Of a stretch of 64,000 nt of DNA, positions 51,536-61,786 are shown piece after piece. Each line of letters starts with the position of its first letter. The stretch's first letter is position 1. This DNA comes from Fusobacterium sp. (lineage in GTDB: Bacteria > Fusobacteriota > Fusobacteriia > Fusobacteriales > Fusobacteriaceae). The notes beneath the pieces are model-generated. The model was not told the DNA's origin and ran no database searches. It saw only the letters and a program-made list of their open reading frames with translations. The stretch lies in the NCBI RefSeq assembly GCF_019012925.1, contig NZ_JAGIRL010000008.1, positions 1 to 64,000 on the forward strand, read 5' to 3'. The translations under genes and the position numbers were made by a program.

Positions 51536-53183
51536 AACTCATATATCTAAATTCAACTTTTTTACCTTTAAATGCTATTCCTATCTTAACAATATCCTTA
51601 ATTCCTTTACTCTCTAAAAATTGAGTATACTTTTTTATTTCTATCTGTTTTACTCCCTTTTCAGCTTTCTTACCCAACTCATTTTCATCACTTGCTAATT
51701 TAATTTCTAAAACATAACCTGTTCTATCTTTATTAAGAGGTTCTAATATTATATCTGCTCTTCCATAACCACTTTCTATATTTGAATGAGGTTCATAATC
51801 TGTTTTCATTGCTGTTAAAAATCCTAATAAAAACATGTGATATGAATTTTCTTTTTGTATCACATCAAATGAACTCAAATTTTCTAAAACCAATTTCTCT
51901 ATTGAATCTTCTAGCAATTTTAAATTTTTAGTAATAAGAGCAACCTTAACATTATCAATTATAGAAACTCTACTAAAAACTATATTTATGAAGGTGTTAT
52001 AAAAAAAGCTCATTATCTCTTTATTTGGAATTCTAACACTATATATATCTGTTGTTATACTTTCTCCCAGTGTTAAATAGCCTGAAAATAGCATCAAAGA
52101 GTATATCTCATTTTCTGCTAAATGTGTGTGAACTTCTACGTTGCTATCTACTCTTGTTACCAATTCCTCTTTATTAAAAAGTTTTTCTAAGTTTTTAAAA
52201 ATATCTTGTTCACTATTTTTCAATACTTCTCTTATCAAGTAATTTGATGATGTATTTACCCAAAACGGCTTCAATTCCCTAGTTCTAATAAAATGTAATA
52301 TACTCCACGGGTTATATACTTGTGTTTTTCCAAAAGTATACCCATTATACCACTCTTTTACTTCACTAAGTTTATAGTCTATTCCATAATATTTTAGAAC
52401 ATCTTCCACTTCACTTTCTAATAATCCAAAATATTGACTATACTCTTTTTCTAATATTGTATTTGAATAAAAATTATTTAAATCTGAAAATATTCCAGCC
52501 TGTGCTACTCTAATTACTCCTGTTAATACTCCCATTTGCAAATATTCATTAGTTTTCAAAGCATCTCCATAAAATCCTTTGAAAAATTTCACTGCCATAT
52601 CATAATAACCATTTTCATAAGCAGTCAGAATTGGAGTATCATACTCATCTATCAATAAAATTACTTTCTCGTGATATTTTTTATATAATAATTTTAATAG
52701 AAATTTTAAAGAGTTCTTAAGTTCAGCTTCATTGACATCTCTTGACATAAACTTATAAAAAAATCTTCTATTTTCATCATCATCTTCTAACTGTTCTATA
52801 ATATCTTTAAAATTATCATAAAGTTCAAAAATCTTAATTTTAAACTCTTCTAGAAAACTTTCCCAAGAAGATGTTGTCAAACTTTTAAGAGTGATAAATA
52901 TTACGGGATATTTTCCTTGTTCTTCTTTTAAAGTGGAATTTTCTATATACAAACCATTAAATAATGAGCTATTTTCATTTTTTTCTCTTATATCAAAGAA
53001 ATACTTCATCATTGACATATTTAGAGTCTTTCCAAATCTTCTTGGTCGACAAAAAAGCTTTATCTTAGCTCCATCTAGTAATATCTCTTCAATTAACTTA
53101 GTTTTATCAATAAAATAACAATTATCTTTAATTACACTTTTAAAATCATCAATCCCTATTCCAATCCCTTTTTTTCTCAACAT
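51534..53183 (-). CDS. AAA-ATPase-like/PD-(D/E)XK nuclease protein, copy 2
   Basis: 549 residues, collinear with the 547-residue copy at 17471-19114. It has the same start pattern (KKGIGIGIDDFKSVI), P-loop CRPRRFGKTLNMS, ILLIDEYDTP and a C-terminal nuclease motif GRADIILE with VLEIK. The two are clearly paralogues that have diverged over most of their length. This copy lacks the flanking inverted hairpin pair. AGAGGTG precedes the ATG. The biological role of the family is unknown. Confidence 0.88.
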   Translation of the reverse strand: MLRKKGIGIGIDDFKSVIKDNCYFIDKTKLIEEILLDGAKIKLFCRPRRFGKTLNMSMMKYFFDIREKNENSSLFNGLYIENSTLKEEQGKYPVIFITLKSLTTSSWESFLEEFKIKIFELYDNFKDIIEQLEDDDENRRFFYKFMSRDVNEAELKNSLKFLLKLLYKKYHEKVILLIDEYDTPILTAYENGYYDMAVKFFKGFYGDALKTNEYLQMGVLTGVIRVAQAGIFSDLNNFYSNTILEKEYSQYFGLLESEVEDVLKYYGIDYKLSEVKEWYNGYTFGKTQVYNPWSILHFIRTRELKPFWVNTSSNYLIREVLKNSEQDIFKNLEKLFNKEELVTRVDSNVEVHTHLAENEIYSLMLFSGYLTLGESITTDIYSVRIPNKEIMSFFYNTFINIVFSRVSIIDNVKVALITKNLKLLEDSIEKLVLENLSSFDVIQKENSYHMFLLGFLTAMKTDYEPHSNIESGYGRADIILEPLNKDRTGYVLEIKLASDENELGKKAEKGVKQIEIKKYTQFLESKGIKDIVKIGIAFKGKKVEFRYMS

Positions 53184-53257
53184 ACTCTCACCTCTTTTCC
53201 TAGCCTTTACTATATTATACCATCTTTCAAAAAAAATTATAAGTAAAACAGATCTAT

Positions 53258-56200
53258 TTATACATCTAACTCTATATACTCATTTTCCACTTCAAATCTA
53301 TCAATATCCTTACCCATTTTAACCAACTTTTCAACTATAACTTTTGTATAGTTCTCTAACTGCTCCTCATCAAATTTTCCTGTCTTATAGTCAGCTATGA
53401 GTATCTTTCCCTTGCTCTCTTCACTAGGGAGTTTTATCATCAATCTATCTATTCTATAGTTCTTACTCTCTTCTCCCACCTTATAATAGATTGGATACTC
53501 TCTATACACATAATCCCAATCATTTTCAAATATATTTTTACATCTTCTATATATATACTCTATATTATTTTCAGATAGTATCTCTTTGATTGTTTTCTCT
53601 CCAAGGAGAGAGGCATATTTTGAAAAAGTTAATTTCTTAGCTAGTTCAATCTCAGTTTCATTCCAATAGAGAATATTCTCAAGGAAGTAGTGTACGACTA
53701 TACCTCTCAACCTTTTTCCCTCTATCTGCAATGAGTGAGAGTATATCTTATCTAATCCCAGTCTCTGATTTTCCTCTAACTCCTCTTTATACAGTACCTT
53801 TGGAGTAGAGAGATCCAAAGTAAATTCAACACCCTTTTCACCACTTATCTCCTCTCTATTCTCCACTATCAATTCTCCTGTATCCATATTTCTCAATAAT
53901 ATATCATAAGGTACTTTTTCACTGTTTTCCACAACTACATAGATATTATTTTTAGGTCTAGTCAATGCAACATACAGGTTATTTATCTCCTCATGCTCCT
54001 GTTTAATCTCCCTATCCTTTAGATAATCTACACCCTCTATACTTTTTAATATATTATTAAATTTATGGTTTGTCAAAAGGTATGATTTTACCTCTGAGTA
54101 TGTATCATTCATCTCAAGATAAAACTCCATTCCTTTATCTGCATTTTTTCCTGAACTACTAGGTATGAAGTAGAACAGTGTATCAAATTCCAAGCCCTTA
54201 GATTTATGTATAGTCATCAGAGATACACTATTCCCATTTCCTGTTGAGATCTTTTTAAACTTATCTTTTTGTGTATTTTCCTCATACTCTATTAAAAAAT
54301 CATCAAAGTATTTATACTCTTTCAAAAGCTTATAGAATCCAAAAATATTTAGAGTATCCTCTTCATTTTGAAATCTATTTCCCACACCTACACTCTTTAA
54401 CATCTCATAAGTTAAGTATTCTGTCTCTCCATCATACTTTTTATTTAAATCATACATTTCTTTTAACGAGGTAAATATATCACTCTCTATCTCAAGTGTA
54501 TCATCATCATTTTCACTATATAGGTACTCCTCTATACTCTCTCTTCTCTTTATTATCTCCTTTAGAGTTGGAGCTGATATATTTATTAGATCTGATCTAA
54601 GAAAATCCAAAAGTGATAGAAAATCTTTTTTTACCAACCAAGAGATTAGGTGATATACTCCATTTATCCCCTTACTGTCCACTATACTTGCATTGGAATC
54701 CAATGTATATGCTATCCCTCTCTCTCCCAGATAAAAAGCTATTTTCTCCAGAGTTTTCTTAGTTCTAGCTAATATCCCAATCCCTGCATAATTGTCGTGA
54801 AACTTCTCCTCTATCTCATCTATCATTATTTCAATAGACTCTCTCTCATCTTCAGGAGTGATGAGTTTTACATAACCTTTTTTATCACTATCTCTATAGT
54901 TTACCTCTGAAAACTCCCAACTCTCACTCTCTTCACTACTCTTAGCTATCTCTCTAAATACTGTATTTGTATATTTTACAATATTCTCCCTACTTCTAAA
55001 GCAAGTGTCCAACTCCTCCTCTTCTCCATCTATGATCTGAGCCAGATTTTCAAACAATCTTTTCTCTCCACCTCTCCAACCATAGATACTCTGTTTTTCA
55101 TCTCCAACACAGATTATATTCTCACTTTTAGCCAAAATATTTTTCAATATTCTCCACTGTAAAATACTTGTATCTTGAAACTCATCTATAAATATGCTCT
55201 TTAACTTTCCATCAATAACTTCAAAAAATTCATCAGTCAGTCCATCTTCATCTAAAAATCCAAGCTCTCTCTCCTCTAGATACTTAAATGTATAGCTACT
55301 AATATCTGTATGTGTAAATCTCTTCTCTCTAAATTTTATCTCATCATAGATAGAGTAGATTTTTTCAACTACCCTTAAAAGTTTACTCTCATATGGAATT
55401 ACCAAGTTATTATACATAGCTTTTCCCAATTCTCCTTTAAACTCATCATAAAGATAGTTCAAATCTGCAATATGTGAATCTATATCCCCTTTTTTAGCTC
55501 TGACCTTTGTTCCATTCCAAAATTTATCCTTCAAAAATGCAGAGTAATTGCTTTTTAGATACTCCTCTCTATCCTTCGCAGTAAAATATTTTTGGCAATC
55601 TTTCTTTATCAAATCTTGAAATGCTTTCCCCTTTATCTCAGCTACTTCCAAAAGTATCTCTTCCATCTTCCCTAGTAAACCATTGGTATCTCCATACTCA
55701 AATTCACTCTTCTCCTGAATCTTATCTCCTATCAATATGAGTTTCCATCTCTGATTTATTATCTTTCCAATGAGATCTACATAGATATCCATATTCTTCT
55801 CACTATTATCCTCTAAAAAGCTCTTAAAAAGGTTAAAATCCTCCCTATTTTCAAAAATCTTTTCAAAGGTTTTTACCAGCACTTTTCTATTCTCTTCCTC
55901 ATCTATTATCTCATATGAGTAGATCTTTAAAAATGGTGCTATAGCCTTTTTAAACACCGTATTGGTAAATGAGTCTATTGTATAGATTTTTAATTTATCC
56001 TTATTTTCAACTATATTTTTATAGATCTTTTCCAACTTTTCAATATCAAAAGAAAACTCTTCCCCATATATTTTTCTTATATTTTTTTCAATATCCTCTC
56101 TCTTCTCTGAATTTTCACATATATCTTTTAAAAATATCAAGATTCTATCTTTAATCTCTGCTGTTGCTTTTTTAGTAAATGTCATTACTAAAATATCCTT

Positions 56201-56299
56201 AAAATCTATTCCTTGTACTAAAGAAACTATATATTCAAGAGATAATCTATAAGTTTTTCCTGTTCCAGCACTGGCCTTTAATATCAATTTTTTTCCCAT
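53258..56299 (-). CDS. addA: AddA-type helicase/nuclease
   Basis: 1013 residues of a UvrD-like superfamily 1 helicase with a C-terminal nuclease. Visible are Walker A ASAGTGKT (9-16), TFTKKATAEI (motif Ia), motif II FIDEFQDTS near 345, DEKQSIYGWRG (motif III), MTIHKSKGLEFD (motif V) and VALTRPKN (motif VI). The PD-(D/E)XK motif ILIADYKTGK lies near 966-975. It forms AddAB with the upstream partner, for double-strand break resection and Chi recognition. It is somewhat shorter than Bacillus AddA (about 1230). The start overlaps the addB stop (TAATG). Confidence 0.9.
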   Translation of the reverse strand: MGKKLILKASAGTGKTYRLSLEYIVSLVQGIDFKDILVMTFTKKATAEIKDRILIFLKDICENSEKREDIEKNIRKIYGEEFSFDIEKLEKIYKNIVENKDKLKIYTIDSFTNTVFKKAIAPFLKIYSYEIIDEEENRKVLVKTFEKIFENREDFNLFKSFLEDNSEKNMDIYVDLIGKIINQRWKLILIGDKIQEKSEFEYGDTNGLLGKMEEILLEVAEIKGKAFQDLIKKDCQKYFTAKDREEYLKSNYSAFLKDKFWNGTKVRAKKGDIDSHIADLNYLYDEFKGELGKAMYNNLVIPYESKLLRVVEKIYSIYDEIKFREKRFTHTDISSYTFKYLEERELGFLDEDGLTDEFFEVIDGKLKSIFIDEFQDTSILQWRILKNILAKSENIICVGDEKQSIYGWRGGEKRLFENLAQIIDGEEEELDTCFRSRENIVKYTNTVFREIAKSSEESESWEFSEVNYRDSDKKGYVKLITPEDERESIEIMIDEIEEKFHDNYAGIGILARTKKTLEKIAFYLGERGIAYTLDSNASIVDSKGINGVYHLISWLVKKDFLSLLDFLRSDLINISAPTLKEIIKRRESIEEYLYSENDDDTLEIESDIFTSLKEMYDLNKKYDGETEYLTYEMLKSVGVGNRFQNEEDTLNIFGFYKLLKEYKYFDDFLIEYEENTQKDKFKKISTGNGNSVSLMTIHKSKGLEFDTLFYFIPSSSGKNADKGMEFYLEMNDTYSEVKSYLLTNHKFNNILKSIEGVDYLKDREIKQEHEEINNLYVALTRPKNNIYVVVENSEKVPYDILLRNMDTGELIVENREEISGEKGVEFTLDLSTPKVLYKEELEENQRLGLDKIYSHSLQIEGKRLRGIVVHYFLENILYWNETEIELAKKLTFSKYASLLGEKTIKEILSENNIEYIYRRCKNIFENDWDYVYREYPIYYKVGEESKNYRIDRLMIKLPSEESKGKILIADYKTGKFDEEQLENYTKVIVEKLVKMGKDIDRFEVENEYIELDV

Positions 56300-58917
56300 T
56301 ACTCTCTACCTCTTCCACAAATATTATAGTACTCACACATTTGACAAGTAGATTGCTTTTCAGCCCTCATATATTCACTGGCCTTCACAAAGCTTTCAAT
56401 CTCCTCTTCCAATCTCTCTCTAGTGAGTATTACCTTATCCTCTCTCTCAATCTTTCCTGACCAAGCATTGAATACCAATTTCTTAGCCTGTCCCGACTCT
56501 CCATACAAGATTATAGTATAGTAATCTAACTGTCCATCTTTCTTTGATCCTGTCTTATAGTCAATTATCTCATTCCCTAATTCACTCTCTATGACAAGGT
56601 CTGCTCTTCCTCTCAAATATACATCTATATCTCCAGAGTAGAACGGCTCTTTTTCATATGAACTTTTCTCACTTTGAAATCTTCTAATAGAGATCCCTTC
56701 ATAGTTACTTCTTAAATCTCTAAAAAAGTCAACTATATTTTTAGAGATGAGAGGTATCATTATATATTCACAATAGTTATCCATATGTAACGGAATTTTA
56801 GCTCTCTCAGCTTTGAAAGCCCCTTGCATTCTCTCTAATATCTCCTCATATCTAACCTCTACTACTCCCTCTTGTAATACTCTCTTCCATATTGAATTGA
56901 CAAACTCCTCTAAGACTTTATGGACAATTATTCCCAATATTCTTGTATTTATATCCTTGTCCTCATATTTTGTATTATAGCTTAATCTCTCAATATTCAT
57001 AAAATAGAATCTAAGTGGGCAATCAACTAGATTTCCATAGTCATAAGCACCTATCTCCAACTTTCCATCTCTAAAATCCTCTATCTCCTTTGGAAAAGCT
57101 TCAATCACACTTCTATCATAGCCTAGTTCCTCTCCAATAAATGAGTTGTTTAACATCTCTACTATTCCACCATCTTTTATTGGTGAGTCCTCCAATGGTA
57201 TTTTATTTTTCAAGATTATCTCCTCTAAAAATGGCGATATATCTATCCCCTGTGTCTCATCTTTTTTAGTTAAAACTATAGCATCTTTTCCATTAAAAAT
57301 AGCTTGAATAAATCTATATCTATCCTCTTCTCTTCTCTCCTCTTTTGTCATAATACCCATTTTTTTTCTCTGTTTTTCTGTAAGTATCAGATTATCTCCA
57401 GTTCTTTTTGGTAAATTATCATCTGTTATATCTATAAAGTAGTTTACCTCATTTATCTCCTCGCTATATCTTACAAAATCTAGAGGTTTTACTATTCCTA
57501 TATCTTGACTATATTTAAGATTGCTTTTTACTGCCAAATCTTTCATATATTGAATTAACAATCTATATAGAGATACTCCTATCTTACTTCCAAAATACTC
57601 ATCAAAACTCTTATGTATCTTCATTACCTCATTACTCTTTATAATTCCAAATATCTCAAAGAATTTATCAAAAATATCTTCATTATCTAAATTTTCCTCT
57701 ATAAATCTCTCCAATTTAATCTGTTCTTTTATATATGAATACAGTTCATTTGTATTGCTTATATCTGTTATACTCTCCAGATCAAAAATTACTCTATTTA
57801 ACTTTTCAATTAAATCTATTGAGAAATTCTTCTCAAACCAACTATCTTGAAGAATTTTTCTAGATATATATTTATATCCTTCAATGGCACAACTATTTAA
57901 ACTCTTAAAATCCTCCTCTGAGATTCCATAATACTCTTTAAATATCCTATTCTCAAAGGCAGATAGCATTTGAAACAAAAAATAAGTTTTCCCCAATCTC
58001 TCCTCTTGGCTATTCAATAGATCCAACTGTATATTTAAAAACTTATACAGTTTGGTATCGTTCATTGTAAATTTTTGCGAAGGAGCAAAATAGTGTGGAA
58101 ATATCTCTGAATAACTATTCTTTTCAGGAACTGGAGAGTATATCTCACCTTTTTTTTGATTTTTAAGATGAATAAGTAGCAGTGCCTCTTCCAAGTCACT
58201 TTTCAAAGTGTAAACCCTTATATCCTTTATTTTTTCAGGGACTTTAACCTTTTTCAATCTCAAGTTCTCTTCATCAAAATCCCCTTTTCTCATTTGTAGA
58301 GCTATCTCTACATCTACACTCTCCCCTAACTTCATTATTATATCTCTATACACCTTAGGAAATTCAACTATATCTACAAATACTATCTTTGTAAAATCCT
58401 TAATCCAGTTATTACTATAGTTTTCATAGCTCTCTAACCAATCACTTGGCAGGTAGTTGTATTCTCTACACATCTCATCAAAAGCCTCTTTTATAGTTTC
58501 AAAATTAGTTAAATATCTCTCCTGCCACTTTGAACACTCCTCTAATTTTATGACACCATTTATTAAAAGCTCTCTATAGTAAGCAAAAAAATTGTTTGCT
58601 AAATCTATTATGTCATAATAGTTACCTATTCCCAACTCATCTTTTATACTCTGTGGTATACATTTGAAAAAGGCTAAGATTCTCTTAGCCTCTTTTAAAA
58701 TAATTCTATCTGTATAAAAAATTCTATCTTTAAACTCTTCCATAGTAAGAAGTGTAGGAGTTGGTTCTAAAAATCTACTGGAAACTCTTTTAAAAAATAT
58801 CTCCTTCATTCTATTATCTAAAAAAACATAGAGATTTTTTTCAGCTTGAGCCTCTCTATCTGAGTAAAGTCCTGAAAATTTTACTCCATAATCTATATAT
58901 CTAAAATTTACTCCCAT
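56299..58917 (-). CDS. addB: AddB-type nuclease subunit
   Basis: 872 residues from the ATG at 58917. GAGGAGG precedes MGVNFRYID, while the frame's first ATG at 58950 would overlap the MATE gene, so the internal start is better. The C-terminal PD-(D/E)XK nuclease has EIIDYKTGSK. The four cysteines of the AddB iron-sulfur cluster are visible: one in LVDCPLRFYF and three in CQMCEYYNIC at the end. A Walker A is not obvious, and the helicase-like N-terminus is inactivated in AddB in general. With addA it forms the break-repair complex. It is shorter than Bacillus AddB (about 1166). Confidence 0.88.
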   Translation of the reverse strand: MGVNFRYIDYGVKFSGLYSDREAQAEKNLYVFLDNRMKEIFFKRVSSRFLEPTPTLLTMEEFKDRIFYTDRIILKEAKRILAFFKCIPQSIKDELGIGNYYDIIDLANNFFAYYRELLINGVIKLEECSKWQERYLTNFETIKEAFDEMCREYNYLPSDWLESYENYSNNWIKDFTKIVFVDIVEFPKVYRDIIMKLGESVDVEIALQMRKGDFDEENLRLKKVKVPEKIKDIRVYTLKSDLEEALLLIHLKNQKKGEIYSPVPEKNSYSEIFPHYFAPSQKFTMNDTKLYKFLNIQLDLLNSQEERLGKTYFLFQMLSAFENRIFKEYYGISEEDFKSLNSCAIEGYKYISRKILQDSWFEKNFSIDLIEKLNRVIFDLESITDISNTNELYSYIKEQIKLERFIEENLDNEDIFDKFFEIFGIIKSNEVMKIHKSFDEYFGSKIGVSLYRLLIQYMKDLAVKSNLKYSQDIGIVKPLDFVRYSEEINEVNYFIDITDDNLPKRTGDNLILTEKQRKKMGIMTKEERREEDRYRFIQAIFNGKDAIVLTKKDETQGIDISPFLEEIILKNKIPLEDSPIKDGGIVEMLNNSFIGEELGYDRSVIEAFPKEIEDFRDGKLEIGAYDYGNLVDCPLRFYFMNIERLSYNTKYEDKDINTRILGIIVHKVLEEFVNSIWKRVLQEGVVEVRYEEILERMQGAFKAERAKIPLHMDNYCEYIMIPLISKNIVDFFRDLRSNYEGISIRRFQSEKSSYEKEPFYSGDIDVYLRGRADLVIESELGNEIIDYKTGSKKDGQLDYYTIILYGESGQAKKLVFNAWSGKIEREDKVILTRERLEEEIESFVKASEYMRAEKQSTCQMCEYYNICGRGRE

Positions 58918-58928
58918 TTCTTCCTCCT

Positions 58929-60278
58929 CTATACACTTACATAGCTCCATCTTCCTTTTTTAAATACTCTATAACAAGCTATACTTCTAAACGCCAAGTC
59001 TATTGTCATAACTATCCAAGCCCCTGATAATCCTGTATCCATCTTGTATAGGAAAAAATATGTAAGTGGTATTCTTATTATATACATTCCTATTGCTGTT
59101 ATCCACAATACAGCCTTTGTATCTCCAGCTCCTCTCAAACACCCACTTAAAACCATTGATACAGCTTGGAATGGTTGACATATAGAAACCAATCTCAAAG
59201 CCACTGTTGCCATCTCTTTTATCTCTGGTTCATCTGTAAACATATGTATTATTGTTCCTGGAATAATAAAGAATGTCAAACCAAAAAGGGACATCATAAA
59301 GATAGCTAGAGCTGTTGTTGCCATTGCATCTCTATGAGCATTTTTAGCTGATCCCTTTCCCAACTGTTGTCCCACTAAGGCTGTTCCAGCCACTGAAAAT
59401 CCAAATCCCATATTAAATGAAAATGATTCAGCTGTAAGTGCTATCTTATGGGAAGTATATGCCATAGTTCCCAATGAGATTACCATCATCTCAAATATTA
59501 ACATACCTATTCTGAATACCCCCTGTTCTACTGCAGCTGGTATTCCAACTTTTAAGATTCTTCCTGACATATTCTTATCAAATAGCTTTAATTTTCTTAA
59601 TGGTATTGATACCCAGAATCTCTTTGTAAAGAATGTAGTATATATAAATATACAAGTTATCATTCCACGTGATAGAGTAGTAGCTATTCCTGCTCCCATT
59701 ACTCCCCAACCAAAGACGAATATAAATAGATAGTTAAACAGAATATTTGAGAATATACTCAAGATATTGGCTATCATAGGCATATTCGCTTTCGATATAG
59801 ATCTATAGGCTGCGAAGAAAACTACGTTAAAACATAGAAACGGCATCCCTAAAAGTACAGTTGCATAGTATTCACCTGTCATCTGTAGGTTCATATCGTT
59901 AGCTCTTCCCACCAATTGTAAAGTCTTATCCTTAAATATAAATAAAAGCAAAGTTATCCCCAAAGAGATAGGAAGAGAAAGTATTAAACTTTGAGCCATA
60001 GCATTCTTTCCCTCTTTTTTATTATTAGAACCATAAGCCCTACTCACCAGAGCTGTTGTTCCAATACTTACAGCAAAGAATATGGGGAGGACAGCATTGA
60101 TAGGGGCATTTCCTACTCCTACTGAACTTATTGCTTCAGCTCCAAGCCTTCCAACCATAAGCATATCAAAAAATCCTAATAAAGTCTGTGCAAAAAGATC
60201 CGTAATAGCTGGTAAAGCTATTGTCATAATCGCTAGAAAAACTTTTTTGTTTCTCCTCCACTCTCTTCTTAAATCCAT
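58929..60278 (-). CDS. MATE family efflux transporter
   Basis: About 449 residues from the ATG at 60278. An in-frame ATG at 60287 lies only two bases from GGAG and is less likely. There are twelve hydrophobic segments with the MATE start PAITDLFAQTLLGFFDMLMVGRLG and pseudo-repeat GIPAAVEQGVFRIGMLIFEM near 245-265. It exports drugs or metabolites by Na+ or H+ exchange; the substrate is unknown. It lies in a row with the CNNM-type gene (24-33 bases upstream) and addB (11 bases downstream), so one transcript is likely. Confidence 0.9.
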   Translation of the reverse strand: MDLRREWRRNKKVFLAIMTIALPAITDLFAQTLLGFFDMLMVGRLGAEAISSVGVGNAPINAVLPIFFAVSIGTTALVSRAYGSNNKKEGKNAMAQSLILSLPISLGITLLLFIFKDKTLQLVGRANDMNLQMTGEYYATVLLGMPFLCFNVVFFAAYRSISKANMPMIANILSIFSNILFNYLFIFVFGWGVMGAGIATTLSRGMITCIFIYTTFFTKRFWVSIPLRKLKLFDKNMSGRILKVGIPAAVEQGVFRIGMLIFEMMVISLGTMAYTSHKIALTAESFSFNMGFGFSVAGTALVGQQLGKGSAKNAHRDAMATTALAIFMMSLFGLTFFIIPGTIIHMFTDEPEIKEMATVALRLVSICQPFQAVSMVLSGCLRGAGDTKAVLWITAIGMYIIRIPLTYFFLYKMDTGLSGAWIVMTIDLAFRSIACYRVFKKGRWSYVSV

Positions 60279-60311
60279 TTTAATCATCTCTCCATTTTTT
60301 AATGTTTTATT

Positions 60312-61625
60312 TTAATTTTGTTTCTCATTTTTTCTTGTTACTAAAAGCTGGTCAATCTTAAATCTATCTACATCTACCACTTCAAAGGTATAGTTCTCAA
60401 AATCTACAACAGCAGATTTTTTAGGGATACTCTTCAACATATACATCATAAACCCTGCTATTGTTTCATATGTATCCTCCTCTGGAAACTTCTCAATATC
60501 TACCAACACTTTTTTTACATCTTCCACAGGTGTCTCCCCATCTATAAGCCAAGAGCCCTCTTCTCTCTCAATTATCTGCTCATCTAATATCTGATGTACA
60601 ATATCTCCCATTAGAGTGTTGACTACATCATTTAGAGTTATTAGTCCAACTACCAATCCATATTCATTTAAAATTATTGCAAAATCATCTCTAGCTTCAT
60701 TAAATCTATCCAAAGCTTCAGAAAGTGTCAAGGTATTTGGAATAACCAACAAAGCCCTATTATATATACCTTTGATATTTTTTAAACCATTGATCTCACC
60801 TGTCAACATTCTAGGTAGTATATCCTTAGAACTTACATAACCCAATATTGAATCAATATCATTCTCACAGACTAAAAACTTAGCATGTGGATTGTTTGCA
60901 ATCTTATTTTTTATACTCTCCTCTGATTCATTCACAGTCAAATATACTATATTATCCCTTGTTGTCATTATAGAGGAAACCCACCTCGACTCCAGCTCAA
61001 ATATATTTTCTATTAGTGAGTGTTCCTTCTTCTGTACCACTCCAGCCTCTGCTCCTGCATCTACCATAGCAAAAATATCATCATAGGTTATAATCTCCTC
61101 TCTCACCAATGGTATTCCAAATATCTTAAAAATTATATTAGCTGTACCATTGAATATGAATATTAGAGGTTTTACTATCTGAATAAGAAATAGCATTGGT
61201 CTCACTATCACTGTAGATATCTTTTCTGGGGCTACCATTGCCATTCTTCTAGGTACTAAGTCAGCAAACTCTATAAAAAGTGCTGTTATAAGTACGAAAG
61301 ATAGTGTATCACCTATGAAAGAGCTCTGTGATGACAACATTGGAATATATTCTACTATAAAACTCTTAACATATGGAGCAATAATTCCATCTCCCACAAT
61401 ACCAGCTAATATAGATACTGCATTAGTTCCAATTTGAACAGCTGTAAAAAAATCTCCAGATGTATGTTGAATATCCATCACTCTTTCAGCATTCTTATTT
61501 CCCTCATCAATCATAAGTTGTAATTTCAATTTTCTAGCTGAAGCTAGTGATATTTCACTAATAGATAAAAACATACAGATACTCATTAAAATTATTATCA
61601 GTACGATCCTTATTCCAATACTCAT
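60312..61625 (-). CDS. CNNM/HlyC-CorC family membrane protein
   Basis: 437 residues from the ATG at 61625, chosen because GAGGAG lies six bases upstream; the frame's first ATG at 61643 has no such site. The N-terminal CNNM (DUF21) membrane domain has about four spans (MCMFLSISEISLASARK near 15-31). Two CBS domains (about 205-325) follow and a C-terminal CorC_HlyC domain (about 345-430). Members are linked to Mg2+/Co2+ handling and are often mis-called hemolysins. It is the first gene of a probable operon with MATE, addB and addA. Confidence 0.9.
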   Translation of the reverse strand: MSIGIRIVLIIILMSICMFLSISEISLASARKLKLQLMIDEGNKNAERVMDIQHTSGDFFTAVQIGTNAVSILAGIVGDGIIAPYVKSFIVEYIPMLSSQSSFIGDTLSFVLITALFIEFADLVPRRMAMVAPEKISTVIVRPMLFLIQIVKPLIFIFNGTANIIFKIFGIPLVREEIITYDDIFAMVDAGAEAGVVQKKEHSLIENIFELESRWVSSIMTTRDNIVYLTVNESEESIKNKIANNPHAKFLVCENDIDSILGYVSSKDILPRMLTGEINGLKNIKGIYNRALLVIPNTLTLSEALDRFNEARDDFAIILNEYGLVVGLITLNDVVNTLMGDIVHQILDEQIIEREEGSWLIDGETPVEDVKKVLVDIEKFPEEDTYETIAGFMMYMLKSIPKKSAVVDFENYTFEVVDVDRFKIDQLLVTRKNEKQN

Positions 61626-61713
61626 ACCTATCTCCTCAATCATCTAAATTTTTCTTATTTTTTAAGCCAATAAAAATTTCTCCTCTTAAATCTATTAAAT
61701 TTTTATTTTTTAT

Positions 61714-61757
61714 GCTAAAATAACTTTGGCTATAGTATAATTATAGCATATTTTAGC
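61714..61757. promoter_or_regulatory. Nested inverted repeat in divergent promoter region (candidate operator)
   Basis: The outer arms GCTAAAAT (61714-61721) and ATTTTAGC (61750-61757) enclose the inner arms GCTATA (61729-61734) and TATAGC (61742-61747). A TATAAT-like -10 lies within the inner loop. It separates the CNNM-type gene (left) from the TSUP gene (right). Confidence 0.5.
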
Positions 61758-61786
61758 AAAAGTTGCATTGAATTTAAGGAGGTTTG

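Noticed and set aside
61784..61786. TTG start for the TSUP gene
   Set aside because: It lies one base after AAGGAGG; the ATG three bases later is better spaced.
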